NCBI RefSeq assembly: GCF_030397665.1
Contig: NZ_JAPUBT010000006.1
Coordinates: forward strand, 62,001-126,000
Length of the DNA: 64,000 bases
Direction of reading: 5' to 3'
Source: Janthinobacterium sp. SUN073
GTDB taxonomy: Bacteria > Pseudomonadota > Gammaproteobacteria > Burkholderiales > Burkholderiaceae_D
Of this stretch, positions 9,581 to 18,733 are shown piece after piece. Under the pieces are notes generated by a model, which searched no databases, was not told where the DNA came from, and was given only the letters and a program-made list of their open reading frames with translations. Within the stretch, counting starts at the first letter, position 1. The number at the start of each line of letters is the position of its first letter. The translations under genes were made by a program, and so were the position numbers.

Positions 9581-10041
9581 TACTACCCCATGAATGACTG
9601 TCGTATCAAAAGCGCCTGCCTTACCGAATGGTACAGCACCGCATCGTTGGCATCGGTTAAACCTCGGCCTATCGTATTTGCAAGATAGCTCCCCCAGAAA
9701 CCTTTAAAGGATAAGAAACTATTTTAACAAAACATTAAGATTATAACGGAGCCGCGACGCTGGTCAAGCTGAAATACCGCATTTGGGCAGGCTATTTTTT
9801 CGTCCACGCGAAAATATTGGCAAAAGAGACAAATCCCTGTGCAATCAATCACTTGCCATACGGAAAAATGATTCTCTTGGTCAACTTTAACCTGCCGCAG
9901 CTGCCACGACGGAAACGGACTTACACGAACGGTAACACGCGTACTTCAGCGGCAAGCTCCGCGATAAAACGGGGCGCATGACCGCTCCAACTGGCGCAAC
10001 CATGCGTGCGCAACAAGCGACGTGGCACGCTACGCCACGGT
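9581..10041. other. 461-bp noncoding region between GH5 gene and xrtB
   Basis: No supported gene lies here; reading frames on both strands have no family resemblance. The half nearest xrtB is AT-rich, including an A/T tract around 9715-9745, and is the likely promoter and leader region for the xrtB-epsI-wzy half of the locus. No convincing operator or terminator was recognised. Confidence 0.5.
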
Positions 10042-11142
10042 CTATTTTTGCCACTCGGCCTGCAGCAGGGTCAGGGAATTGCGCGTCACGCCCACGACCG
10101 GCTGCACACTGAAGATATAATTCTTGCCCCACCACGCGCCCGCTGACCAGTACGTCCAACCGGCCCATGGAGCATTACGCATCGACGTCAGCGCCGCCTG
10201 CAAGGTGGGCCGACACTCTGGCGTGTCGGCAACGCCAAATTCGCCCATGAACACACTTTGCTTGTTGGCCACGGCCCAGACCCTGACCTTTTCGAGGATA
10301 TCAGTCAGCTTGGCCGGTGAGATGCAATCGGCCTTGGTTCCCGAGTAATTCGAGTCGACATACTGGTGCACCTCGATCAAGGTGCGCGCCAGCGGGTCTT
10401 TCACGCTAGCAAAAGTCGTGGCGTTGGACACGCCGTCGCGCGGCGTGGCCCAGTCATGCGCGCCACTATAGGTACCGCCAGCAATGACGACCAGGTGTTT
10501 CGCGTCATTTTCACGCAATTTTGCCAGCGTGGCCTTGGACGTTTCGCCCCATTGCCTCAGGCTCGTCAGCACCGGCTCGTTCATGAGTCCAAGCGCGACC
10601 GTATCAACATCAGGGAAAGCTGCACTCATGCGTACCCAGAAATCGGCGAAGTCCTCGGTCGTGGCGCCAGGGCTGCCCAATGGAATATTGTTGTAGGCAC
10701 CATAGTTATGCGCATCGAGCAACACGCACATGCCGCGCGATTTTGCCGTCTCCACCACCTTGGCAATAAACCTGAGCTGTGTCGGGTCGAGCGGACCGCC
10801 CGCGACAGGCTGCAAGCGTTCCCAGCGGAACGGCAGGCGCAGCATGTTCGCGCCCAGATTGGCAAAGTAGCTGATATCGCTCGCGCTCGGATACATGAAA
10901 TCCTTGAATACGGTACCGGGAATCTTGGCACCATTGAATTCTGCCCCGGCCAGATTGACGCCGCGCAAGGGCGCCTTGTCCAGGCAAGTGGCGCCGGCAG
11001 GCACGGCAACGGCCATCGCCGCGGCCAGCAACACGCCCAGCGCGCCCCGACGCAAACGTCCTGCACCCGTCATGGCGCTGCCGGCATCTGGCCCCCTGTG
11101 ATCGCTGCTCAATTGTCGGACTGTTTCGAACAGAAATTTCAT
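10042..11142 (-). CDS. Secreted glycoside hydrolase family 5 (endoglucanase-like)
   Basis: This 366-residue protein has a long basic N-region and a hydrophobic signal (about residues 33-52) ending in an Ala-rich cleavage site. The GH5 catalytic domain follows: RLPFRWERLQP near the start, LDAHNYG, the acid/base glutamate in LMNEPV, and the nucleophile in FMGEFG. GH5 enzymes cleave beta-glucans or mannans by a retaining mechanism. Within an EPS locus such a glycanase usually trims or releases the polymer. The ATG has a GAGGGATGG ribosome site. It is flanked by gaps of several hundred bp, so it may have its own promoter. Confidence 0.9.
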   Translation of the reverse strand: MKFLFETVRQLSSDHRGPDAGSAMTGAGRLRRGALGVLLAAAMAVAVPAGATCLDKAPLRGVNLAGAEFNGAKIPGTVFKDFMYPSASDISYFANLGANMLRLPFRWERLQPVAGGPLDPTQLRFIAKVVETAKSRGMCVLLDAHNYGAYNNIPLGSPGATTEDFADFWVRMSAAFPDVDTVALGLMNEPVLTSLRQWGETSKATLAKLRENDAKHLVVIAGGTYSGAHDWATPRDGVSNATTFASVKDPLARTLIEVHQYVDSNYSGTKADCISPAKLTDILEKVRVWAVANKQSVFMGEFGVADTPECRPTLQAALTSMRNAPWAGWTYWSAGAWWGKNYIFSVQPVVGVTRNSLTLLQAEWQK

Positions 11143-11538
11143 GTTGCCATCCCTCTATTGTGGAAATACATCGTTTGCCACTATACATTTCCCATCCTTG
11201 CTGGCGCAATAGAAACCAGGCCTGGCTTGATGTTGAGCATGGCCTCGCCTAGTCAATACGTGCATCGTGTTGCCACCGGCGAGCATTCCCCCTATCCGAT
11301 CGCAAGCGGCCATACTTGCCGAGCGACGGCCCGTTCAAGCAGCAATAGTTTAATCATAAGCGGTAATTGATACGACACCAGGCCAAGCCGCTCTATTTCA
11401 TCACGAAAAGAATGCGTGTGCCGCTTGTTCACATCATGAAAATGGCCGCACATGGCGGCCGAGCAAATTCGGGGAGAGGAAGCATGCATATCATGCCTGC
11501 TTAGGCACGATATGCACAGGGGCAGCGATAATGCGGGG
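11143..11538. other. 396-bp noncoding region after epsG
   Basis: No gene is supported here. The part nearest epsG carries two hairpins: a long one (listed separately) and a shorter GGCCGC/GCGGCC palindrome around 11444-11462. The remainder probably contains the promoter of the GH5 gene, but no clear sigma-70 boxes were identified. Confidence 0.45.
11484..11517 (-). terminator. Long hairpin downstream of epsG
   Basis: Two 15-nt arms, 11484-11498 and 11503-11517, pair around the 4-nt loop GCTT with G-T wobbles or mismatches. It sits just past the epsG stop. There is no clear U-run after it on the minus strand, so it may stabilise or process the epsG message rather than terminate it. Confidence 0.45.
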
Positions 11539-12426
11539 TTAAAACTCTTGCATGACGGTACCGACAATTTCAACACCGTTACGCTCCAGCTGTTCGGCGA
11601 AGGTTGCCAGATCGGCCAGTCCAGTGGCATTCTTGCGCGCCACCAGCAAGGCGCCGCCCGCGCGCGCGGCAACGGCCAGCGCGTCCGAGCCGCTGGAGAA
11701 TGGCGCGACGTCGTACAGCACCACGTCATAGCGCGAGGCGACTTGCTCGTTGAGTGTGGCAAATGAAGTGCGGCTAAGCAATTCCTGCGGATTCGGCGGC
11801 AAGGTGCCCGCGCTCATGACCGACAGGGCAACAAACGAATCGATCTTGGCGATCGCGTCCAGGTCGCCGCGGCCAGCCAGCAGGTCCGACAGGCCCTGGC
11901 GCCCTTTCAGGCCGAAGAATTCCTGCTGTTGCGGCGCGCGCAAGTTCGCATCGACCAGCAAGGTTTGCTCGCCGAGCTGGGAAAAGACCACGGCCAGGTT
12001 GGCGGCAAAGATGGCGGCGCCATCGTCCGCATTGATACTCACCACCACCAGCGCCTTGTGGCCGCGCGCGAACCAGCGCAGCATCAGCTGGCTGCGGATG
12101 GCGCGCAAGGTTTCGACTTGCTGGCCAAATGGCTCGTACGCGGCAATCAGCTTGTCCGAAAAATTGCCGGTGCCGCGCGGCAGGTAGGGATAATTGAACT
12201 GGCGCGCGAGTACCTGCTCGATATCGGCTTCGGTGATCAGGCCCAGGCGCTGCGCCGCTTCACCAAAACGGATGCCCAGTTCCTTCTGCATGCGCAGCAC
12301 GCGTTCGGCATTTTCCGGCGTGATCTTGCCCGACTCCAGCAGCAAGGCGCCCATGCTGGAATCGCCAACGTGCGCAGTGTGGGTGCCAGGTGCTGGTACA
12401 TGACCAGCCAGTGCAGGATGATTCAT
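11539..12426 (-). CDS. epsG: EpsG-family chain-length regulator kinase with degenerate P-loop
   Basis: This 295-residue protein has an N-terminal region (residues 24-82) like the EpsG/GspE-N domain and a C-terminal BY-kinase-like ATPase fold (125-290). The Walker A' segment LLVDANLRAP and the Walker B-like YDVVLYDVAP are present. Residues 130-141 (SINADDGAAIFA), where a GxGKS/T or GEGRS loop is expected, lack both the basic residue and the Ser/Thr. There is no C-terminal tyrosine cluster. The family partners with EpsF to set polymer length by ATP-driven autophosphorylation. This member may bind ATP poorly or act only as a structural partner. The start has an AGGAAA ribosome site. Confidence 0.87.
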   Translation of the reverse strand: MNHPALAGHVPAPGTHTAHVGDSSMGALLLESGKITPENAERVLRMQKELGIRFGEAAQRLGLITEADIEQVLARQFNYPYLPRGTGNFSDKLIAAYEPFGQQVETLRAIRSQLMLRWFARGHKALVVVSINADDGAAIFAANLAVVFSQLGEQTLLVDANLRAPQQQEFFGLKGRQGLSDLLAGRGDLDAIAKIDSFVALSVMSAGTLPPNPQELLSRTSFATLNEQVASRYDVVLYDVAPFSSGSDALAVAARAGGALLVARKNATGLADLATFAEQLERNGVEIVGTVMQEF

Positions 12427-12442
12427 TGTGTTTCCTATCGAA

Positions 12443-13852
12443 TTAATTCAAACGCAAGCGGCTAGACAACACCGACTTCAGGGACTTGAAGCGGCGGCGC
12501 TTCGGCGCTTGCCAGGCGATCACGCCCAGCACCGGAATTTGCAGCGCATCGAACAGATCGCGTTCGGAGCGCACGCGGCGGTCCAGCATTTCCAGCAGAA
12601 TACTCAAGCCCAGGCCCAGCAAGCCGCCAAAGAAGAAGGCAAGCACGGTGTTGAGGATGACTTTCGGCCCCGCCGGCACAACCGGCGGCACGGCAGGATT
12701 GAGGATAGAGATATCGGACTGTTCGGCCTGGCCTTCGATGCTGGTCTGCGAAAAACGCTGCGACGTGGCGTCGTAGGCGCGCTGGGCGCTTTCGACATCC
12801 TTCATCAACACGCCCATTTCATCGCGCGTGCGGTTCAGTTCCAGCACCTTCGTTTTTTGCGCCGCAAGGGCGCCACGGATGGCACCTTCGCGCTGCTGCA
12901 AAATCTGCGCATTGTTGCTCACGCTGCCTGCAGTGACCTGGATAGCCGCTGCCAGGTCGCTGCGCAATTTATCGAGTTCCGCCTTGGCGCTGATGTATTG
13001 CGGGTGGTTCTGCGACAGGCGCTGTGAAATCTCGGCAAACTTCGATTCGGCCGTGCCGAGGGCAATCTTCAAATTCTGGATCATCGGATTTTGCGCCACA
13101 TCAGGCGATTCGAGCGACGATGCGCCTTGCGCCATGCGCTGGCGCGAGGTCGCTTCCATCGACTGCGACTGCGCCATCACCAGTTGCTGCGACAAATCGT
13201 TCAGGCGGTTCGATTCCACGTCGACGCGGTTATCCAGGCTGACGATGCCATTTTCCTGCTGGTACTTGGACAAACGGCTTTGCGTTGCTTCCAGCACATC
13301 GCGCATCTGGCGCGTCTGGTCATTGAAATAGGCCGAGGCTTTTTTCAAAGGCTCGACTTTCAACTGAATGCTGACGCGCTGGTACTCTTCCGCAAAGGCA
13401 TTCGCGATGGCGGCCACGAAATTCGGGTCCGAACCGCTGAAACTGATTTCCACAACGCTACTTTCACGCGAAGGTACGACCTCGAGTTTTTTCAGCAACA
13501 GATCGGCCAGCCAGTCACGCACCGCGCCCTCGCCGCCCGTGGCAGCGTTGAACTGGGCGATGACGGCAGGATTTTGCGCCAGCTTCAGAGAATCGACGAC
13601 ATGCAGGGCAACGTTCTTGCTGCTGATGATATCGATTTGCGTCGCCATGTAGCCGGCCATCAGTTGACCCGGCATTGCCAGGCCCGTGACGGTATCGACG
13701 CCCTTGTAGTTGAGCAACACGGATGCCGTGCCCTTGTACGTCTTGGGCAGGAGCAGGCTGATCGCCAGCGTTGTCGCCACCACGATCACCAGGGTGATCC
13801 AGATGACGCGCTGGCGAGCGCGCAATATCAGTAAAAACTGGGAGAAATTCAT
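12443..13852 (-). CDS. epsF: EpsF, Wzz/GumC-like chain length determinant
   Basis: This 469-residue polysaccharide co-polymerase has a membrane helix near residues 14-34, a long periplasmic region rich in coiled coil (about 170-370), then a Pro-rich stretch (NPAVPPVVPAGPK) leading into the second helix near 410-430 and a short cytoplasmic tail. This is the PCP-2 layout. It controls EPS chain length and contacts the outer-membrane exporter EpsE. It lies 16 bp upstream of epsG, matching the epsE-epsF-epsG order of methanolan-type loci. Confidence 0.92.
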   Translation of the reverse strand: MNFSQFLLILRARQRVIWITLVIVVATTLAISLLLPKTYKGTASVLLNYKGVDTVTGLAMPGQLMAGYMATQIDIISSKNVALHVVDSLKLAQNPAVIAQFNAATGGEGAVRDWLADLLLKKLEVVPSRESSVVEISFSGSDPNFVAAIANAFAEEYQRVSIQLKVEPLKKASAYFNDQTRQMRDVLEATQSRLSKYQQENGIVSLDNRVDVESNRLNDLSQQLVMAQSQSMEATSRQRMAQGASSLESPDVAQNPMIQNLKIALGTAESKFAEISQRLSQNHPQYISAKAELDKLRSDLAAAIQVTAGSVSNNAQILQQREGAIRGALAAQKTKVLELNRTRDEMGVLMKDVESAQRAYDATSQRFSQTSIEGQAEQSDISILNPAVPPVVPAGPKVILNTVLAFFFGGLLGLGLSILLEMLDRRVRSERDLFDALQIPVLGVIAWQAPKRRRFKSLKSVLSSRLRLN

Positions 13853-13962
13853 AGAAACCGTCTCATATCATCGCAAAACAATTGGTACAAAATAGGCAGC
13901 AAACCTGCCACCATCACTTGGAACCTATCCCAGCAGAAGACGCTCACTGCTGGAATAGGCTC

Positions 13963-14754
13963 TTAAAACCAGCTTTCCTTCACATACACCACGTCGTCGC
14001 TGAGCAGCAGGTCATCGTGCTTGGCATCGATGATCTGCAACTTGCCGTCCGCCCCCCGGCGCTTGATGCGGATGTTGCGCTCGGTGCCGCGCTGGGTCAG
14101 GCCACCACCGGCCGACAGCGCCTGCAGCACCGTCATCGAGCGCTCCAGGCGCATGGGGCCTGGACGTTGCACTTCACCATAAATATAGATGCGTGGAGCG
14201 CGTTCTACAAATACAACATCGTTGGCGGCCAGATCAAAATCGCGGTTCAGGTCGGAAGTGCGCACCATTTCCACGACATCGACGACATCGGTAGTGGTCT
14301 TGCCATCGCGTTTGCGGATCAGGCTGACCGTATCGCCGCCCTCGGGACCGATGCCACCGGCCAGCGCCAGCAAGTCAAGCAGGCTGCGGCGGCCATCGAC
14401 CGGATAACGGCCCGGTCGGTTCACCTGGCCCAGCACCGACACTTGCTGACTTTGCAACAAGGTAACGATGATATTGACTTGCGGCTTTTTCACAAAGCCG
14501 CCCGTTTCGAGCTTGTTGGCAATTTTCTTTTCCGCCTCGGCGACGGGCATTTTCATGACGTTGATCTGGCCGATCAAGGGGAACGTGATGTCGCCCGCTT
14601 CGCTGACGCGCGTTTCCACGCCCAGATCCGGGTTGCCGTAGACGGAAATCTTCAGCACGTCGCCCGCGCCGAGCACGACTTCCCCGGCATTGGCACTGCC
14701 CAGCGTGAAGGCCAGCAGTGAAGTCATTATCAAAAGTATCAGTCGTTTCATCAT
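13963..14754 (-). CDS. epsE: EpsE, polysaccharide export protein (Wza-like)
   Basis: This roughly 263-residue protein has a signal peptide ending in ANA near residue 25, a Poly_export domain starting GAGDVLKISVYGNPDL, and two SLBB-type domains (VLGQVNRPGRYPVDG and IYGEVQRPGPMRLE). It forms the periplasmic and outer-membrane conduit for the polymer. No lipobox cysteine follows the signal peptide, unlike classical Wza. Two adjacent ATGs could serve as start; the first is used. It lies between epsD and epsF on the same strand. Confidence 0.9.
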   Translation of the reverse strand: MMKRLILLIMTSLLAFTLGSANAGEVVLGAGDVLKISVYGNPDLGVETRVSEAGDITFPLIGQINVMKMPVAEAEKKIANKLETGGFVKKPQVNIIVTLLQSQQVSVLGQVNRPGRYPVDGRRSLLDLLALAGGIGPEGGDTVSLIRKRDGKTTTDVVDVVEMVRTSDLNRDFDLAANDVVFVERAPRIYIYGEVQRPGPMRLERSMTVLQALSAGGGLTQRGTERNIRIKRRGADGKLQIIDAKHDDLLLSDDVVYVKESWF

Positions 14755-14815
14755 CAGCTCGATCTCGTCGGTCACTACGGTTAGTTAAGCAAAATATCAA
14801 GGGTGCCAGGCATGC

Positions 14816-15745
14816 TTATTTCAGGCCAGCAACGCCCCGTGCGGTAGCCGCAGCGCTGGCGCTTGCCGAGGCTGCAGAAGCCGCACCCGATGCCGCAGTT
14901 GCAGCAGCAGGCTGGTTCAGATACTCGATCTTGGCCGCTGCGCGCAGGCGCTCCATTTCTTGCTTGGCGGCATCCTTGGTCCTGGTATTGACCAGGTACT
15001 GCTCGATCTGCGGCGCGGCGGCGGCCAGCTTGACCGGCACATCCTTGATGTCGACGATCGTCATCAGCATCGCGCGTTCACCTTCATTGATGATGAACAG
15101 CTGGCCTTTCGGCATGGCTTGCAACTTGGTAACCAGTTCCGGCGCCAGATCCGTCGTCGTGCGCGACACCTGGCCACGCGCAAAACCGATCTTGTTGCTC
15201 TCCATCCAGGCAGCCACCTCATCGAGCGACTTGCTCTTGTCGATCACTTGCTTGAGCGCATCGTTCATATCTTTGCTGGCGATCAGCAACTGGCGCATGT
15301 CGAACTGCTTGCGATTGCTGAACAATTCAGGGTGCTTGTTGAAGTAATCTTCCACTTCGGCCTTGCTCGGAGGCGCCATGCCGCTCAATTTCTTTTGCAT
15401 GTAGGCCTGGCTGATGATCAGCGCCTTGGCCCGCTCGATGGCTTGCATGACCTTCGGATCGCGGTCGATCTTTTCTTTCAACGCAACATTCTCGACCACT
15501 TGGCGGTCGATCAGCGCTTCGAGCAATTGTTTGCTGGCCGCTTCCTGCTGCGCCGCCGGCACGCCGGCGCGCTGTAATTCCTCGTTCAGCTGCAGCGCCG
15601 TGATTTCTTCGCCATTCACGCTGGCGAGCGCCTGGCCCACCTTCTTCTGTTTATCGCCACCACAGGCGGCCAGGCCGGCCACTGTCAACAGGATAACGCC
15701 AGCGGTCAGGATGCGTTGTTGTACATCAATTCGTTTCATTTTCAT
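14816..15745 (-). CDS. epsD: EpsD, SurA/PpiC-like lipoprotein chaperone
   Basis: This roughly 309-residue protein has a lipoprotein signal with lipobox AGLAAC (Cys near residue 28), a SurA-N-like helical domain, and a parvulin-like region. The C-terminus is an Ala/Ser-rich tail. EpsD-family proteins are predicted peptidyl-prolyl isomerases that help periplasmic EPS secretion proteins fold. The ATG chosen has GGCGAG upstream; alternatives lie 4 codons upstream and 2 downstream. A 290-bp noncoding leader precedes it, so a promoter for epsD-epsG probably lies there. Confidence 0.85.
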   Translation of the reverse strand: MKMKRIDVQQRILTAGVILLTVAGLAACGGDKQKKVGQALASVNGEEITALQLNEELQRAGVPAAQQEAASKQLLEALIDRQVVENVALKEKIDRDPKVMQAIERAKALIISQAYMQKKLSGMAPPSKAEVEDYFNKHPELFSNRKQFDMRQLLIASKDMNDALKQVIDKSKSLDEVAAWMESNKIGFARGQVSRTTTDLAPELVTKLQAMPKGQLFIINEGERAMLMTIVDIKDVPVKLAAAAPQIEQYLVNTRTKDAAKQEMERLRAAAKIEYLNQPAAATAASGAASAASASASAAATARGVAGLK

Positions 15746-16035
15746 CGGACTCGCCATCTCAGAGGGTTCAACATGTTTCAAACGCTGCCACGCTTTTCGG
15801 GCAGGCGGGTCAAAACGATGCATACACTATATTGTTTCAGCACGTTATCTTACAGGTCCTGCAATCACTTTAGCATGCAACAGGTACAAATTATGCAATA
15901 GAATTATAGAAATCACAAATCATGCAACTAATTTTCTTTGGTCAACATAAAAGCCAGACGCCAGGCAACTTGGGAGTTGTCGCCACGCCACAATGCTTGG
16001 CTGTGCGGCAATCTTCTTGATAGTCTGTCGCACCA
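15746..16035 (-). promoter_or_regulatory. AT-rich leader between epsB and epsD
   Basis: This 290-bp gap separates two genes of the otherwise tight EPS locus. It is clearly richer in A+T than its neighbours, especially 15820-15950, and has no supported reading frame. It is the probable promoter region for epsD-epsE-epsF-epsG. No specific boxes are claimed. Confidence 0.4.
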
Positions 16036-17418
16036 TCAATGGGCATTTTCCCGTTTCAGCACCACTTGCACCGTGCGCACCACGATCCACAGGTCCAGCC
16101 ACAGCGACCAGTTACGCAGATAGTCCAGGTCGAAATGCACGCGCGCTTCCATCTTGTCGAGGGTTTCCGTCTCGCCCCGCAAGCCATTGACCTGCGCCCA
16201 GCCGGTAATGCCCGGCTTGGCCTTGTGGCGCAACATATAGCCTTTGATCAACTTGCGATACTGTTCATTGTGCGCAACTGCGTGCGGTCGCGGGCCAACA
16301 ATACTCATGCGCCCTTGCAACACATTGATAAACTGCGGCAACTCATCGAGCGAACTGCGGCGCAGGAAAGCGCCGATGCGCGTCAGGCGCTGGTCATCCT
16401 TGGTGGCCTGCACCACCTTGGCACCATCTTCCGACACCGTCATCGAACGGAATTTATAGACGATAATTTCTTCGCCATACAGGCCGTAGCGACGCTGCTT
16501 GAAAATGACGGGACCGGGCGAGGTCACCTTCACGGCGATGGCAATCATCAGCATCAGTGGCAGCAGGCACAACTGAATCAGGCAGGCGAGCACCAGGTCG
16601 CTCATGCGCTTGATCGTGCTGTTCCAGCCTGTAAATGGCGATTCGCAGATGGCGATGACGGGCATGCCGCACACATTGTCAAAACGCGCCTGCATCAGGT
16701 CAAATACATAAATATCCGGCAGGAAATACACCGAGGTGGTGGTATCCTGCAATTCATCGAGCAACTTGCGGATACGCGGCTGCGCCGAGATAGGCTGGCT
16801 GATGAAAATCATCTTGGTCTGCTTGCTGCGGACGTAAGCGGCAATCTCATCCATTCGGCCCAGCATCGGGTGATACATGCCCTCTGGCCAGCGCTCCTCT
16901 TCCCGGTCGTCAAAGTAGCCTTCCACCTGCATGAACAGGTTCGGGTGCTTGCTGATGGCGTCGGCAAAGCGCACGCTGACATTGTTCGCGCCGATGATGG
17001 CGACAGAGCGCACTTCGTCGCCATTGCCCTGGATGGAATGCGCGCGGCGCACCGCCAGTTGCAGGAAAATCAGCAGCAACGGTGTGATGACAAACCAGGC
17101 ATACACGACCTTGACATGATAGTGCTGCGCCAGGCCGCTGACCACGCCGAGCATGACCAGGATCAGCGCCGTGACGGCCCAGCCGACGATCACGTCACGC
17201 GCATAGGCCCACATGCGCCCGGCACGCCAGGCGCGATACGGGTCGATCTGCTGATAGATGGACGATGAAATGAAAAACGCCAGTATCATCAATACCAAGG
17301 CATAACCGTCGAAGGAAGAACCGAGTACGATCGAGCATCCATACAGCGTGAACATGATGACCAGGGGGTCGAGCACACGCTGAAAAAAGGAAATCAGGGG
17401 TATATCGTTAATCGTCAT
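16036..17418 (-). CDS. epsB: Undecaprenyl-phosphate sugar phosphotransferase (EpsB/WcaJ type)
   Basis: This 460-residue priming enzyme has four or five N-terminal membrane helices, a Rossmann-like CoA-binding domain (about 130-250), a further helix, and the bacterial sugar transferase domain. The latter shows SPGPVIFKQRRYG, VYKFRSM, SSLDELPQFINVL and MSIVGPRP. It moves hexose 1-phosphate, often glucose, from a UDP-sugar to undecaprenyl phosphate, starting each repeat unit at the inner membrane. It begins 8 bp after epsL and is clearly co-transcribed with it. Confidence 0.93.
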   Translation of the reverse strand: MTINDIPLISFFQRVLDPLVIMFTLYGCSIVLGSSFDGYALVLMILAFFISSSIYQQIDPYRAWRAGRMWAYARDVIVGWAVTALILVMLGVVSGLAQHYHVKVVYAWFVITPLLLIFLQLAVRRAHSIQGNGDEVRSVAIIGANNVSVRFADAISKHPNLFMQVEGYFDDREEERWPEGMYHPMLGRMDEIAAYVRSKQTKMIFISQPISAQPRIRKLLDELQDTTTSVYFLPDIYVFDLMQARFDNVCGMPVIAICESPFTGWNSTIKRMSDLVLACLIQLCLLPLMLMIAIAVKVTSPGPVIFKQRRYGLYGEEIIVYKFRSMTVSEDGAKVVQATKDDQRLTRIGAFLRRSSLDELPQFINVLQGRMSIVGPRPHAVAHNEQYRKLIKGYMLRHKAKPGITGWAQVNGLRGETETLDKMEARVHFDLDYLRNWSLWLDLWIVVRTVQVVLKRENAH

Positions 17419-17426
17419 TTTACTTT

Positions 17427-18683
17427 TCAGAATTGAACATTGGCGGAGAACGAAACCCCTTTGGATCGGTAGCTATTGCTGCCCACGATAGGATTGCCGC
17501 TGCGCCTGCTGCGAAATGCATCCGCTTCCAGCGTGATGTTGCGCAGTGGTGTGTAAGTCAGGCCCAGCGAACTGCTGGTGCTCGCATCGGACAGGCCATT
17601 CAAGGCCGTGAAGCCATTGATGGTGCTGAAATCACGCTTCTCGTGCTGCAGCTGGGCATTGATACCCACCTTGGCCGTAGCGCTCCAGAAGGCCGCCACG
17701 CTGGCGCCCTTGTTCAGGCTGCTACCGACGATGCCGCCTTCGACCACCTGGAATTCGCGCCACAGTGCCGCATTGAAACGCAATTTTCCCGTCGCCACCC
17801 AATCGGCAATCAGGCGGCCGTTGGCGCCGCTGCTGCTGCCCGAACCCGACAGCGGATGCGTACGCCGCACCCAGCCGCCGAGGAATGACAGCTTGGTCGG
17901 TCCGCTGACGAGCCACAGCACATTGGCCTTGATTTCATCCTGCGTGTAATCGTTATCGGGAAAACCCAACCCTGCGCCACCCTTGAATTGATAGTCCGAC
18001 TTCAGGCGGCGCAGCTGCACGCCCACCTTGCTGCCGCTGGCGGCGAGATAGTCGAGACCGAGTTCGGTCGCATCTTCCGAGCGGTTGTTGATCTTTTGCG
18101 CGAGCAATTCATAGTCCGCATCGAAGCGCGAAACACCTGCGCGCACCTGCCAGCTGGGATGGAACAGCCAGGTCACATCCGCATAATGGCGGCGCTGCGT
18201 GCGCAAATTGCGCTCCTTGGAATTGGTATCGGCAAATGGCGTCAGCGTTTCAAGGTAGCTGGTACCCAGATGACCCTGTACGTGGTTGCCCAACTGCCAA
18301 GCCCAATCGACCAGCGCGTCCTTGCCGTTGTGATCGAGTTCCGTGAAGCGGTTGAAGGTCACGCGACTCAGCTTGGCGTAGCCCGTGAACAACTGCCGGC
18401 CGACGGGACGTTCGAACAGGAAGCCGCCCTGCACGGTCCGGCTGGTATCGCTCAGATCCGGCGTTTGCCCCGGAAACTCGCTCAGGCGCAGCAAGTTGTC
18501 GTCATAGGCAATCGACGTCTGGATGAACGGATGGATGGTGTCGCTGATTTCGGCATGGACGGCCGTGCTGAAGGCGGCGCCGATCAGCAGCGACAGCGCA
18601 CCCAGGCGCGGCGTGCGGAAAACAGCTCGCGCTGCATCACAGGCAGCGCACTTTTTTTCAGTCAAGCTCAACATTTTTTTCAT
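17427..18683 (-). CDS. epsL: EpsL, outer-membrane beta-barrel of the EPS operon
   Basis: This 418-residue protein has a signal peptide ending AVHA and then a region of alternating hydrophobic strands that finishes in SANVQF, an outer-membrane barrel C-terminus with terminal Phe. This matches the EpsL family of methanolan-type loci, thought to aid export across the outer membrane. The frame extends 66 codons upstream, but that extension overlaps the preceding gene and lacks a ribosome site. The MKKM start is therefore preferred. Confidence 0.85.
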   Translation of the reverse strand: MKKMLSLTEKKCAACDAARAVFRTPRLGALSLLIGAAFSTAVHAEISDTIHPFIQTSIAYDDNLLRLSEFPGQTPDLSDTSRTVQGGFLFERPVGRQLFTGYAKLSRVTFNRFTELDHNGKDALVDWAWQLGNHVQGHLGTSYLETLTPFADTNSKERNLRTQRRHYADVTWLFHPSWQVRAGVSRFDADYELLAQKINNRSEDATELGLDYLAASGSKVGVQLRRLKSDYQFKGGAGLGFPDNDYTQDEIKANVLWLVSGPTKLSFLGGWVRRTHPLSGSGSSSGANGRLIADWVATGKLRFNAALWREFQVVEGGIVGSSLNKGASVAAFWSATAKVGINAQLQHEKRDFSTINGFTALNGLSDASTSSSLGLTYTPLRNITLEADAFRSRRSGNPIVGSNSYRSKGVSFSANVQF

Positions 18684-18733
18684 CTTTGTGATTACTGCAT
18701 TAACTGCATTAATTAATGGCGCCGATGACGCGA

